Assembly (NCBI RefSeq): GCF_023716865.1 | Contig: NZ_CP092417.1 | Location: 598,001-662,000, forward strand | DNA length: 64,000 nucleotides | Source of the DNA: Endozoicomonas sp. SCSIO W0465 | GTDB lineage: Bacteria; Pseudomonadota; Gammaproteobacteria; Pseudomonadales; Endozoicomonadaceae | Direction: 5' to 3' | In this document: positions 26,875-36,551 of the stretch, piece by piece | How positions within the stretch are numbered: position 1 is the first letter of the stretch | Layout of the letters: each line of letters opens with the position of its first letter | Made by a program: the position numbers and the translations under genes | Notes under the pieces: generated by a model | What the model was told of the DNA's origin: nothing | The model's database searches: none | The model's input: only the letters and a program-made list of their open reading frames with translations

Positions 26875-27556
26875 AATTCACTCCATGCATGATATTTCGG
26901 TTAGAGAAAGTGCTATTGGTGCACGGGCGCTAAACGAAGCATATGGCTAGCAAGTCTTTAGATTAGATGGTTTTTTGTCGTTATTTCAGGCTTGATAAGA
27001 TTGCTTTGGACTACATTTCGGACTGCATAAAGCTACCGGCAATTTCCTTTGCCGGTGAGGACTGTGTGTCGCCGTAGTTTATCCCCAGCGTTGGCACAAA
27101 ATGCTTTTCTTTCACTATGGACGTTTGTCGTGCAAAAAAATTTTCACGCCCTTTTCACGCCCTTTTCACACACTATGGGCGTTATTGATCATATTCAAAT
27201 GGTCTGTTCACGAATGACAAATCCTGCTTTTTAGAAACCTTCGTCGTATTTTTACCTTCTTACTCGACTCTAAAGTTTCAGATTGATCAGTGGTCAAATC
27301 TGAGCAGGTCTCACTGCTGCTACCCGGGCTTTACGGCTGCGCAAAGCCTTCATCGTGGCAACAGGAGGCCCGCTGTACCAAGGCTGGTTGCAAATAATGT
27401 ATTGGCAACATTCATGTGACCATGTTCATACGTGTTCTTCCCTGCGCTACTCAATTTATTGATCAGAAGAAGTCGAGTATAAATACCGCTTTAATCATTA
27501 TTTAAACAAGGTATTTTGAGTCAGAATTTTCAAACGTGCAGGCTTCTGGTTAAGTC
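26875..27556. other. 682-bp intergenic region between divergent genes
   Basis: No convincing gene is present; a 61-codon plus-strand frame at 27049 has no family resemblance. A candidate FNR/Anr half-perfect site TTGATCATATTCAA lies at 27185-27198 (one mismatch to TTGAT-N4-ATCAA), suggestive because napF follows, although about 360 bp from its start. TTTTCACGCCC occurs twice in tandem near 27145. Confidence 0.45.
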
Positions 27557-28096
27557 GTGTCAGATATACAGAGAACAGAAGACGAACAGTTGATATCGCC
27601 GGCAAGGCGGGCTTTTTTCCGGCGTTTCGCCCCTGAACCAGAGCAGGTGGTCCCGAATAGTCGCTATCCACGACCTCCATGGGCGGTAGCTAACACACTG
27701 TTTCTGGCGCTGTGCACACAGTGTGATCAGTGTATTGATCAATGCCCAATGCGAGTACTGGGACGATCTGATGAGAAAGAAGAGATTCTTTCTGGTCGTC
27801 CCGTGCTGGACCTTTCTTATGGCAGCTGTGACTTTTGTGGACAGTGCGTTGATGCCTGCCCAGCGGAAGCTTTGAGCCGTGAGAAAGGGAAAAAGAGACA
27901 GACTATTCCCCAGCTTTCTGGCAGTTGCCAGGCAGAGCTGGGGTTGTATTGTAACCTTTGTGAGGAAGCCTGCCCTGAACAGGCGATCAGCTTTGGTGCG
28001 GATAAAAAACCGGTGATAGACCTCAGCCTCTGCAGTGGCTGTGGCGAATGTGTAATGGACTGCTATAGTCGTGTATTAGTAATGGCCAAAGCCTGA
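27557..28096 (+). CDS. napF: Ferredoxin-type protein NapF
   Basis: This 179-residue cytosolic iron-sulfur protein is of the NapF type, thought to help mature or feed electrons to the periplasmic nitrate reductase NapA. Four Cys clusters can be read: CTQCDQCIDQCP, CDFCGQCVDACP, CNLCEEACP (spacing altered, Cys also upstream in SGSC) and CSGCGECVMDC, consistent with several [4Fe-4S] clusters. The N-terminal ARRAFFRRF matches the usual RRAFLRG-like start. No napDABC genes are beside it, so it is an orphan here. The start codon is GTG with a weak ribosome binding site; no better one is seen. Confidence 0.85.
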   Translation: MSDIQRTEDEQLISPARRAFFRRFAPEPEQVVPNSRYPRPPWAVANTLFLALCTQCDQCIDQCPMRVLGRSDEKEEILSGRPVLDLSYGSCDFCGQCVDACPAEALSREKGKKRQTIPQLSGSCQAELGLYCNLCEEACPEQAISFGADKKPVIDLSLCSGCGECVMDCYSRVLVMAKA

Positions 28097-28472
28097 TGTG
28101 ACTGGTGCCGGGCAGAACTTCTCATGCCCGTCCTGCATATGGCTGTTTTACCAGCCACTGACACCTGACAAATGCAGGTACCGGGACATGGTTTCAATGA
28201 AATTGACGGGTTCCAGAGTGAACAGGCACGGGGAAAGAATGAAAGGACACTCTCCCGGACCCGGTTGAGTGCCGGTAGAAACCCCTATTCCTCAAGCCCG
28301 CAGGCATACTATAAAGTACTGACTTTTCGAACTTTTTGTTGGTTTTCGATGACAAAAAGGGATGCGCAATATCACCGATTTTGACAGCGGACGGCTACGC
28401 AGACTCGTTCCTCGCCTTTACGGAACCTCTCCCTGTTAACATCCTCCACGCAACAAGTACGGGGGTTCCCGC
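28097..28472. other. Intergenic region with a solo MITE end
   Basis: At 28186-28210 the sequence ACATGGTTTCAATGAAATTG, continuing GACGG, is a near copy of the terminal repeat of the 195-bp MITE at 61214-61408, here without a second end. The rest has no gene; GTGCCGGGCAGAACTTCTCATGCCCG just after napF can fold as a weak hairpin without a T-run. Confidence 0.5.
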
Positions 28473-28673
28473 GTGAATGACTGGGTCTGGTTTGGCTCCC
28501 TGGCCTTTCCTGCATTTTCCCGAACCGCTTTGCTGGGCTCGATTATCTGGTTTGCCCTGAGATACGCTTACCGTCGTTTTTCTCTTGATCGCTGGTTCTG
28601 GCATTCCGGACTGGTTGAACTCTCGTTACTGGTTATTAGTTATGCGTTCACCAGCTGGATTTTGAGTTTATGA
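28473..28673 (+). CDS. Small inner-membrane protein, DUF1656/AaeX-like
   Basis: The 66-residue protein has two hydrophobic helices (FSRTALLGSIIWFALRYAY and ELSLLVISYAFTSWIL) separated by RRFSLDRWFWHSGL. This is the pattern of DUF1656/AaeX proteins that precede HlyD and FUSC genes in aromatic-acid efflux operons. The start is GTG with GGGGG about 8 bases upstream. Its stop overlaps the ATG of the next gene (ATGA), so the two are coupled. The reading frame is intact although the genes downstream are broken. Confidence 0.75.
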   Translation: MNDWVWFGSLAFPAFSRTALLGSIIWFALRYAYRRFSLDRWFWHSGLVELSLLVISYAFTSWILSL

Positions 28674-29425
28674 CGATTCTTGCTTTTGCCAAAATCAGGC
28701 TGCGTCCCATCCTCCTGACCGCGACGATAGTCGCCATCGGTGCGTTCTGCACCTATTATCTCTGGCTATCTCTGGCTATCTCTGGCTATCTCTGGCTATC
28801 TCTGGCTATCTCTGGCTATCTCTGGCAACAATACCTGGCCGCGCCCTGGACTCGTGATGGACGACTTCGGGCCGAGATAGCAGAAATTGCCCAGCAGGTG
28901 TCTGGTAATATCATCAGGATCGCTGTACCCGACAACGGTTTAGTAAAAAAAGGCGATGTCATTCTGGAGATTGACCCCAGCAACTACCGCATTGCCCCGG
29001 CGCGCTCTGAATCGGAGCTGGCCGCTGCCAGATTCAAACAGGAGCAGCTGGCCAGTACTGCGCGTCGTCTTGATGGGATGCCGGAACATATGGTCAGTGC
29101 CGAGCAGGTCACCAACGCCCGTCTTGCCTGGAAAGCCCAGCAACAGGCAGTGAAAACCGCTGAAGCAGCGCTCAGTCAGGCGCAACTGGACCTGAAACGA
29201 ACCCGTGTCAGGGCACCTTTTGATGGTTTTGTGGCCAACATGGATCTGCGCGTTGGCAGCTGGCTGACGGCAGGACAATCGGTGCTGGCCTTTATCAACA
29301 GGGATCACTACTTTGTGGTTGGCTACTTTCAGGAGACTCGCTTGCAGGGCGTCTGTCCCGGTGCGCCTGCCACTATCACTTGTGCTGGCCGGGCTGATAG
29401 CACTTTCCACCAGCTTATATTTTAA
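28670..29425 (+). pseudogene. AaeA-like HlyD-family efflux adaptor, truncated
   Basis: The periplasmic adaptor of an AaeAB-type efflux pump has an N-terminal anchor, a biotinyl-lipoyl-like domain (AEIAQQVSGNIIRIAVPDNGLVKKGD, LEIDPSNY), a helical hairpin and the second lipoyl half (KRTRVRAPFDGFVANMDLRVGSWL). After about residue 230 (FVVGYFQETRLQG) the family sequence stops and the frame runs into what is FUSC (AaeB) coding sequence in another frame. A deletion therefore seems to have removed the end of aaeA and the start of aaeB. The anchor contains seven copies of a 10-bp repeat, so its length and frame are also unstable. Probably non-functional. Confidence 0.75.
28757..28826. repeat. Seven perfect tandem copies of a 10-bp unit (TATCTCTGGC) inside the adaptor gene
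   Basis: The repeat encodes the membrane anchor (LWLSLAISGY repeated). Because 10 is not a multiple of three, gain or loss of one or two copies shifts the frame of everything downstream. That is the structure of a phase-variable contingency locus. Confidence 0.95.
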
Positions 29426-30620
29426 TCTTCCCTACCCAAGCTGGGGGTTGCTGACCATCGCTTTTCTGGCGATGAAAGTAGAACTGGGCAATATCTACAT
29501 CAAATCCCTTGCCCGGATTGCTGGCACCGTGATTGGTGGTGTGGCCGGTGCCATGATCACCGTTGCATTCGGTCAATACCCGTTGTTGCTGATTATCGCA
29601 CTCAGCCTTGTGGTTTTTGTGTGCGTAGCTTTCACCAGCCGCTACCAGCCGCTACCAGGCGATGGCGGGCTATGCCAGCTTTCTGGGTTGCATAACCTGC
29701 TTGCTGGTGCCACTGTTCACGCTCAACACCAGTGACCAGTCATCTATTGGTTACTACGCCATTTACCGGGTCAGCGAAATCTGCCTTGGCGTTATTGCTC
29801 TGCTGATCAGCAGCATGGTGATCTGGCCATCCAGCAGTCAGGATCGACTGGCCCAATCATTGGCGGCCCTGCGCAGTCAGCTTGGTCGGCTGGCGGTAAT
29901 GGCTGCAGATCCGGAGCAGTATTATGCTGACCGTGCCGGTGATGGCTTTTGTCATCGTCACCGTTTACCGCAAGCCAAGCATCACCGGGTTGCTCTGCGC
30001 TCTGCTGGTTCCGATTCTGATGCCAATTTCTACGGTACACGACATGCAGCCACTGGCGCTGCTGAATAATGTTCTGTCGCTGAGTGCCGGTTTTTTTTAT
30101 TGGTTATTTGTGCATTGAGGTGATTGGCTCACCGAACAGGGCAGCACTGTGCCGGGATTATTTGCGAACACTGTCTTCTCTGATGCAGCGCACCATGAGC
30201 CGGGGGGGCGATGGGATAACACCACCACTGTTCCGGCGCCAGATACTGCCCCTGAATTTTGACATGCTGACGCTCTTCCCGGAGCAGCAGGCACTGATAC
30301 TGGACTGGATGGATACTCTGGCATCACTGGGCAGCACGTGGCTGAAGCTACGAAGGCTGGAGCATAACCCGCTGGCCTGCCGCCAGAGCCAGGCGATATT
30401 CCAACAGGCTCACCGGGAGATGGCCTGGCTGGTTAACCAGCTGCATTTGCCAGTAACGGTCATGGGCGCCGCCGACCAGGAACGCCAGCAGCACCTGGAC
30501 AGCCTGTTTGACCAGGCCCTGGTGCTCTATGACCGGGATCAGCACTTACACAACCTTGATCTGCTGATTCTTTGTGGTTGTCTGCGCCATCATCACGAGC
30601 TCTCGTTCAAACCGGCATAG
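29370..30620 (+). pseudogene. AaeB-like FUSC-family efflux transporter, broken by several frameshifts
   Basis: Fragments in three frames together read as a FUSC/aromatic acid exporter. They are LSLVLAGLIALSTSLYF and SWGLLTIAFLAMKVELGNIY (from about 29370), then YASFLGCITCLLVPLFTLN (from 29662). Next are PVMAFVIVTVYRKPSITGLL (from 29924) and SPNRAALCRDYLRTLSS to the end (from 30084). The first shift coincides with a 10-bp tandem duplication CCGCTACCAG at 29639-29658: removing one copy restores TSRYQAMAGYASF. The third lies at a run of eight T near 30090. Between the second and third fragments a stretch of the family also seems lost. It should not be functional. Confidence 0.75.
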
Positions 30621-30638
30621 GCTTTGATTTTTCAGGCC

Positions 30639-32036
30639 CTAAGTTGCTGTTGTCTTCTTTCTTGGAATACCCAGTCGCTGGCGCCGTTCCCAGAGTGTTT
30701 TTCTACTGATACCCAGTTTTTGCGCCAGCTCGGTTTCGGTCATTTGATCCTGATGTTCAAGAACAAAACGCTGGAAGTAGTCTTCCAGTGTCAGGCCATC
30801 CTGAAGCTCCTCTGCATCCTGACGGAACAGGGTCTGTTTGACACGAACTTCTATATCCAGATTTTCCGGAGTGATGATATTGTCTTCGGAAAGGATGACT
30901 GCCCGTTCGATGGCATGCTCCATTTCGCGAACATTCCCGGGCCACTGATACTGAGAGATGGCGGCCATGGTTTCGGGGGCCAGTGAGTAGACGTCCAGCC
31001 CCATTTTTTCACAGGTTCTGGCCAGCAGTTTTTCCGCCAGCATCAGGATATCGTTGCCCCTTTCCCTGAGCGGTGGTATGCGCAGTTCCACCACTTTCAG
31101 TCGATAATAGAGGTCTTCACGAAATGCATTCTGTGAAGAGAGCTGACGGAGATTCCGGTGAGTAGCGGCAATCAGTCGAACATCAACGGACTGAGGCTGT
31201 ACTGAACCTACACGACGAATTTCACCTTCCTGAAGAACGCGAAGTAGCCTGGCCTGGGCTTCCAGTGGCAGTTCGCCGATTTCATCAAGAAACAGTGTGC
31301 CACCATTGGCTGCTTCGATCAGACCGGTTCTGGCGGCTGTTGCCCCGGTAAATGACCCTTTTTCATGGCCAAAAAGTTCGGATTCAATCAGTGTTTCAGG
31401 AATGGCTGCACAGTTGACCGAAATCATTGGTCCATTGACGCGTTTACTGTTGTCATGGATGGCTTTGGCAACCAGTTCTTTACCGGTGCCTGATTCACCC
31501 TGAATCAATACCGTTGCATCGGTTGGTGCCACTTTCTGTATTTGCCGAAACAACAGCTGCATGGCATCACATTGTGCCAGAATGCCATTAAAACCATTGC
31601 CAGAGCAGGTCTCCTGAACCTGGCTTTCATGATCGTCCTGATCGGGATCGGTGCTGTGAGCCACCTGTTTTTCAATAGCCTCAGCCACTCTCTGAATCAT
31701 CTCTGCATGATCAAAGGGCTTGGCAATATAATCAACGGCACCCTGCTTCATGGTTGAGACTGCCGAGTTCAGGCTGGCGTAGCTGGTCATGATCAATACG
31801 GGAATGCCATTGGCCAGGTTAATCATTTCAGTACCGGGTTTACCGGGAAGTCGCAGATCGCTGATGATCAGTGAAAATGGCGGTTGTTTTACAAACGCCT
31901 GTGGCTGAAGAAAGCCCTCGGCTTCATGGACTGAGCCGGCCTCAGTAATACTATATCCCTGTCGTTCAAGAAGACGACGCAGTGACGACCGGATAATTTC
32001 TTCATCTTCGACAATCAGTATCTGGTCCTGACTCAT
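30639..32036 (-). CDS. cbrB: CbrB-like sigma-54-dependent response regulator
   Basis: This 465-residue NtrC-type activator works with the membrane kinase CbrA to control carbon/nitrogen use and the CrcZ-type small RNAs in pseudomonads and relatives. The N-terminal receiver has the phospho-acceptor Asp60 in LIISDLRLPG. The AAA+ domain has the Walker A GESGTGKE (about 180-187), GSFTGA for sigma-54 contact (227-232) and the Walker B FLDEIGELP. The C-terminus is a Fis-like helix-turn-helix (TETELAQKLGISRKTLWERRQ). It overlaps the end of cbrA by ATGA, so the pair was one operon. The gene is intact but its partner is not. Confidence 0.88.
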   Translation of the reverse strand: MSQDQILIVEDEEIIRSSLRRLLERQGYSITEAGSVHEAEGFLQPQAFVKQPPFSLIISDLRLPGKPGTEMINLANGIPVLIMTSYASLNSAVSTMKQGAVDYIAKPFDHAEMIQRVAEAIEKQVAHSTDPDQDDHESQVQETCSGNGFNGILAQCDAMQLLFRQIQKVAPTDATVLIQGESGTGKELVAKAIHDNSKRVNGPMISVNCAAIPETLIESELFGHEKGSFTGATAARTGLIEAANGGTLFLDEIGELPLEAQARLLRVLQEGEIRRVGSVQPQSVDVRLIAATHRNLRQLSSQNAFREDLYYRLKVVELRIPPLRERGNDILMLAEKLLARTCEKMGLDVYSLAPETMAAISQYQWPGNVREMEHAIERAVILSEDNIITPENLDIEVRVKQTLFRQDAEELQDGLTLEDYFQRFVLEHQDQMTETELAQKLGISRKTLWERRQRLGIPRKKTTAT

Positions 32037-34951
32037 GCCATATCCCCCTGAAATTCCAACGGCTGCTCCCCGGCGTCTGCAGTCATCAATGACTCAGACT
32101 CGTAGCGTGGAAGCGAAATGATGAAGCAGGTTCCCCTCCCTGTGAGTGGGTCCAGCGGACTCACCACCTGAATGCTGCCAAAATGTTCTTCGATAATATT
32201 CCAGGTCAGCGCCAGGCCCAGGCCAGTCCCTTTGCCCGCCTCTTTGGTGGTGAAAAACGGCTCAAACAGCCTTTCCTGAATCGCTTTCGGGATGCCGTGC
32301 CCCTGGTCTGCAAAACGAATGGTGACCGTGTGCTGGTTGGCTGTGGTGCTGACGGTAACCAGGCTTTCAGTGTTCACAGTGTCCTGCGTATCGTTGCCCT
32401 CGTCTGAGGCATCGGCCGCATTTTTCAGCAGATTGATAAACACCTGTTGTAATTTTTGGCTATTACCGCTGACGCATAGGCCATCGGTACATAAATTGCG
32501 GAATACGATATTGCTGTTCTTATGGCTCAATTGCAACAGGCTAATGGCTTCCTGGATGGTGCTGAAAACTTCTACGGGCTCTGTTACGGAAGGGGAGTCA
32601 CTGTTATGTCCGATTTTCTGTCCTCCTTTCTTGCCGGAGTGGGCATAAGACACCAGCGTTTGCACAATGCGACTCACCCTTTGGGTTTGCTCCAGTATCT
32701 GCCGGGAACTCTGTTGTATATCCGGGTCCGGTGAGAGCGCACTCATTTCCTGGGCAAGGCAGTCAATACCGGTAATCGGGTTACCAATCTCATGGGCAAC
32801 ACCGGCGGCCAGCTGACCGATAGACGCCAGTCGTTCACTGTGAAAGAGCTGTTCTTCCAGCATTTGGGTTTCCGTCTGGTCTTCCAGCAACATGACCTGA
32901 TTACCACCGGTACCGGAAACAGGTGCCTGAACAGCGGCTTTGTGCAAGCTGAAATAGCGGGTGTGTCCATCCCATTCGACACTGTGCTTGTTCAGGTGAT
33001 TATCAGGGAGTTGCATAAAATCACTGAGGATCTGGTTCCAGGGAGCAGGAATGGTCTTCAGGGGCACTCCCAGGACAGCTTCGGCAGGAATACCGGTTAA
33101 TTCTGCCATGGCCTGATTCCAGAGCATGACTTCACCCGTGCTGTTCGATGGCAGCGATTCCCGGTTATTAGCCGACGAGCTCTCAATGACCGCGTCAATG
33201 GAGCAGACGGCCATGGGCAGGCTGTTCAATGTGTCCCGATGATAACGTCTCAGGCTATCAAGCTCACCCGCCAGACCGGTCAGTTTAGAGTGATACGCTT
33301 CCAGCCGGGACTCCATAAAATGGATATCTTTCGGGACGTAATCATTGTCAACATCCAGTGGTAAAAAGGAGTTAACGATATCATGGGCAATGGTCGGGCC
33401 CATAAGCCCGGACAGGTTATTCTCAATACGTTCCCTGAGGCGTCTCAGGGAGTGTGGTCGGTTGTCGTCGGGCCTCATATTGAGATCCGTCAGGGCCTTA
33501 TTGATTTCCGTCTGAGCGGCCACCGGGCCCAGTGGAGCACTGAGCATCTCCTGAAATTCGTAGGAAGAGCTGGCCTTGGGGATTTTGTAGGGTTGCTGGC
33601 TCACCTCCCGAACCAGACAGGCGGCAGCCGCGCTGCTCTCTTCATCAGGCATTCTGGTAAAACAGGATACCAGGTAAAACACCAGAACATTCACGAGCAA
33701 TGATGAAGTGGCGGCAATATACCAGCCATCGTTAGTGATGGTGCCGAAGTTGACGCTGCGGATTGGGAAAATCTCAAGTCCGATGGTTAAAGGCAGCATC
33801 AGGGTAAAAAACCAAACTAAAGTTCCAGAAAGAATCCCGAGAATCAGCCCCTTATGGTTTGCCCTGCCCCAATAGAGAGTAGAAAGAGTACCGGGGAGCA
33901 GCTGCAAGGCACCCACATAGGCGACGATACTCAGGCTGTACATGTCCACCTCGTTATGCAATAGCCGGTAAAACCCATAACAGGCGAGGACCAGTGTGGC
34001 AATAATCAGACGTTTTACGTTGGTCAACCAGCGGTAGATATTCATCTGGGCCTGGACTGGCTCTTTTGCCTGATAAAGGGTCTGATAAAGGGGCAGAACG
34101 ACGTGGTTAAGCAGCATGGATGACAGTGCCAGTGAGGTCACCATAAACAGGCCACTGGCTGCAGAAAGTCCTCCTATATAGGCGATGATGGTTAACCATC
34201 GACTATCCAGTGCATGACCAATAGCCAATGGAAAGTACTCAGGCGGATAAGGGCTCGCAATTTTGAGACCTGCCCAGAGAATCAGAGGGGTGGAAATACT
34301 CAACAGTAATAAAAAGAAAGGCAGGCCCCAACTGGCTGTGAACAACATTTTTTTGTCGCGGTTTTCGGCAAACGTCATATGAAACATATGAGGCATAACG
34401 ATAGCAGAGGCAAAATACATTAACAGCGTTGTCCGCCAGGGGCCGTCTTCCAGATGAGAGTTCATCCCGATAATGACGTCAGAGTTTGCTTCAAGCCAGT
34501 GGTTTAATCCGGAAAAGCCACCAAACACCTCGGCGATAACGACGCTCCCAAGCAGTACCATGATCAGCAGCTTGAGCAGAGACTCAAAGGCAATCGCCAC
34601 CACCAGACCATCATGCTGGTGGCGGCTGGCCAAGTGCCGGGTGCCAAACATCATGGTCAGTAACGTGACCAGAATACAAAAACCGAAGGCCAGCATTTCC
34701 GGGGATGTTTCATCACTTAGCAGATAAACGCCATCTGCCACGGCCTGTATTTGCAGGGCCAGCAGGGGAAAGGTGATAAACAACAGTAAAAGTGTGCTTA
34801 AGGTACCCGCTACCGGGCTTCGAAAACGGAATGCCAGTACATCGGCCAGAGAACTGAGTTGATAGGTGGAGGTTATTCTTAATAGTGGCACCAGCAGAAC
34901 GGGGGCTAACAAAAATGCACCGCTCAAGCCAAAGTAAAAACCGAGAAAAAC

Positions 34952-36073
34952 ATAACTAGGACTTACGCATTGACAACAGGCTCTAAAATTTGATAATGCC
35001 AAAAAACAGATGTCTTCAGGGATGAAAGTGAGAACTACCACTCGACCGACCACTGCACGATGCACTCTTGCAAAATACATTGGCTTTTTGATTAGTGAGC
35101 CAAAATCATCAACATGCACAAGACTGGCCGAGGTTACCGACTTTTCTCACGATAGCGCAAACCGCTTTCTTAAGCGTGAAAACTATCAGCCCAAAGATAT
35201 GTACGATGAAGCAGTCAAAAGTTTAAACCCTATTGGCGGCACCCTGAGCGTTGATGACAGCGTGCTCGACAAACCTTATAGCTACTCCGTGGCACTGGTT
35301 GGCCACTTTTGGTCGGGTAAACATCACCGAGTGGTTAAGGGAGTTAACCTCATCACCCTTTATTACACCGACGTATCCGGGCGCCATATGCCGGTGAATT
35401 ACAGGATATACGACAAATCGGAAGACAAGACAAAAAACGACTACTTCCGTGAAATGTTGATTGAAGTGCTGGTATGGGGGCTGAAGCCAGCGTTCGTTAC
35501 CGGTGACTCCTGGTACAGCTGCACGACTAACCTGAAGACGATTAAAAACCATCAGACTGGGTTTATGTTTGCCGTTGAGAAAAACAGGACAGTATCACTG
35601 GAAAAAGGTAAATGGCAGCAGGTTCAACACCTCGACATCCCCGACAATGGTCTGGATGTATGGCTCAAAGACTTCGGTAAGATCCGGTTGTTCAGGACGA
35701 TGCTAAAAGACCAGCGTCGCCACTACGTGGTTTACTTGCCAGAGGAAGTCCCTTTTGAACGCAATGACTTCAAGCAGATCCATGACCAGCACTGGCAGAT
35801 CGAACAGTTTCACAGGGCGATCAAGCAGGTTTGCCATATTGAGCACTTTCAGGTTCGCAGCGAACGACCCGTCAGAAACCATATATTTGCTGCAATTTTA
35901 GCTTTTGTTTATCTCCAGAAAATGCAGATAGAGCAGGAGTTTACGAATATTTATCAGCACCAACGGGGGCTGTTTAAAGAGACAATAGGCGCTTTCATTG
36001 AGAGTTTTGCAAAGGGGAAGGATCACCTCCTACCAAAATTTATCGGTGTCATCAATGCGTAAGTCCTAATAAC
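34952..36073 (+). mobile_element. IS4/IS701-like insertion sequence in cbrA, 5-bp target duplication
   Basis: The 1112-bp element (34957-36068) is bounded by perfect 17-bp inverted repeats, TAGGACTTACGCATTGA and its complement. ATAAC occurs on both sides (34952-34956 and 36069-36073) as the target duplication. One transposase gene is carried, opposite to cbrA. Exact ends and duplication indicate a recent, probably still complete element. Confidence 0.95.
35010..36062 (+). CDS. DDE transposase, IS4/IS701-like
   Basis: The 350-residue transposase has the catalytic signature seen in IS701/IS4-type enzymes. These are GGTLSVDDSVLDKPYS with the first Asp, the SGKHHRVVKGVNL segment, AFVTGDSWYSCTTNLK with the second Asp, and QIEQFHRAIKQVCHIEHFQVR with the Glu. 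It is full length within the element and ends four codons before the right repeat. The ribosome binding site is not obvious; the first 30 residues are unlike the family and a later start is possible. Confidence 0.85.
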   Translation: MSSGMKVRTTTRPTTARCTLAKYIGFLISEPKSSTCTRLAEVTDFSHDSANRFLKRENYQPKDMYDEAVKSLNPIGGTLSVDDSVLDKPYSYSVALVGHFWSGKHHRVVKGVNLITLYYTDVSGRHMPVNYRIYDKSEDKTKNDYFREMLIEVLVWGLKPAFVTGDSWYSCTTNLKTIKNHQTGFMFAVEKNRTVSLEKGKWQQVQHLDIPDNGLDVWLKDFGKIRLFRTMLKDQRRHYVVYLPEEVPFERNDFKQIHDQHWQIEQFHRAIKQVCHIEHFQVRSERPVRNHIFAAILAFVYLQKMQIEQEFTNIYQHQRGLFKETIGAFIESFAKGKDHLLPKFIGVINA

Positions 36074-36258
36074 CATCGTCGTGGGCAACCCCGATACTGC
36101 CATAATAGGCCCAGCTGCTGGCGTAGATGCCCAGGGAGAGAACATAGGTTGCCGGGTGATGAACCACTCTGCGCGGGATGATGCCACGATCCGTGGCCCA
36201 GGCGCAGAGAAAAAGAACCGCCAGATAGGCAACACTGGCCAGAACGATATACTCCAGT

Positions 36259-36435
36259 TCAAAGCTCATCGCTATTACCCCTGATCTGAAGGGTAAAGCC
36301 TGCGACAATCAGGATGAACCAGAGTATCCAGGGCTGATACCACTGTTCACCAAACGTAATCCACCAGCCCATGATGGCGGGAGAAAAAAGGTAAATACCG
36401 ATCACCAGAAGCAGAACCAGTCGGTAGATATACAT
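36259..36435 (-). CDS. cbrX: Small membrane protein, CbrX-like
   Basis: This 58-residue frame has two hydrophobic helices (IYRLVLLLVIGIYLF and WILWFILIVAGFTLQI) around GWWITFGEQWYQPW. Its TGA overlaps the first codons of cbrA (cbrA ATG at 36269, this stop at 36261-36259), an arrangement matching the small cbrX gene that overlaps cbrA in pseudomonads. The ATG at 36435 has only a weak ribosome binding site. Overlap implies translational coupling of cbrA to it. The gene is below usual length cut-offs but its composition and position are convincing. Confidence 0.75.
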   Translation of the reverse strand: MYIYRLVLLLVIGIYLFSPAIMGWWITFGEQWYQPWILWFILIVAGFTLQIRGNSDEL

Positions 36436-36551
36436 ATTACGCTGGGGTAGTTTCGCAATTGGACGGACATGGTAATGGTTATATGGGTAAACCGCAAAAG
36501 ATTACTGACAGATTATCTTGTGCGGCAGGGCTCCCTGGATAAACCGTGTAT

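Larger units (their letters stand above)
32033..36269 (-). pseudogene. cbrA: CbrA-like sensor kinase with symporter domain, interrupted by an IS element
   Basis: The two parts, 36269-36074 (MSFELEYIVLAS to AHDDGY) and 34951-32033 (VFLGFYFGLSG onward), join exactly when the IS and one ATAAC copy are removed. The reconstructed protein, about 1040 residues, has an SLC5-type transporter domain (about 12 helices, TYQLSSLADVLAFRFRS) and a STAC/PAS-like middle. The histidine kinase follows (GVAHEIGNPITGI with the His; N-box INLLKNAADAS; GTGLGLALTWNI). This is the CbrA architecture. The insertion lies after the second helix. Codons from the IS end read in frame into the rest, from a possible start at 35119, so a truncated product could still appear. 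Confidence 0.9.
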
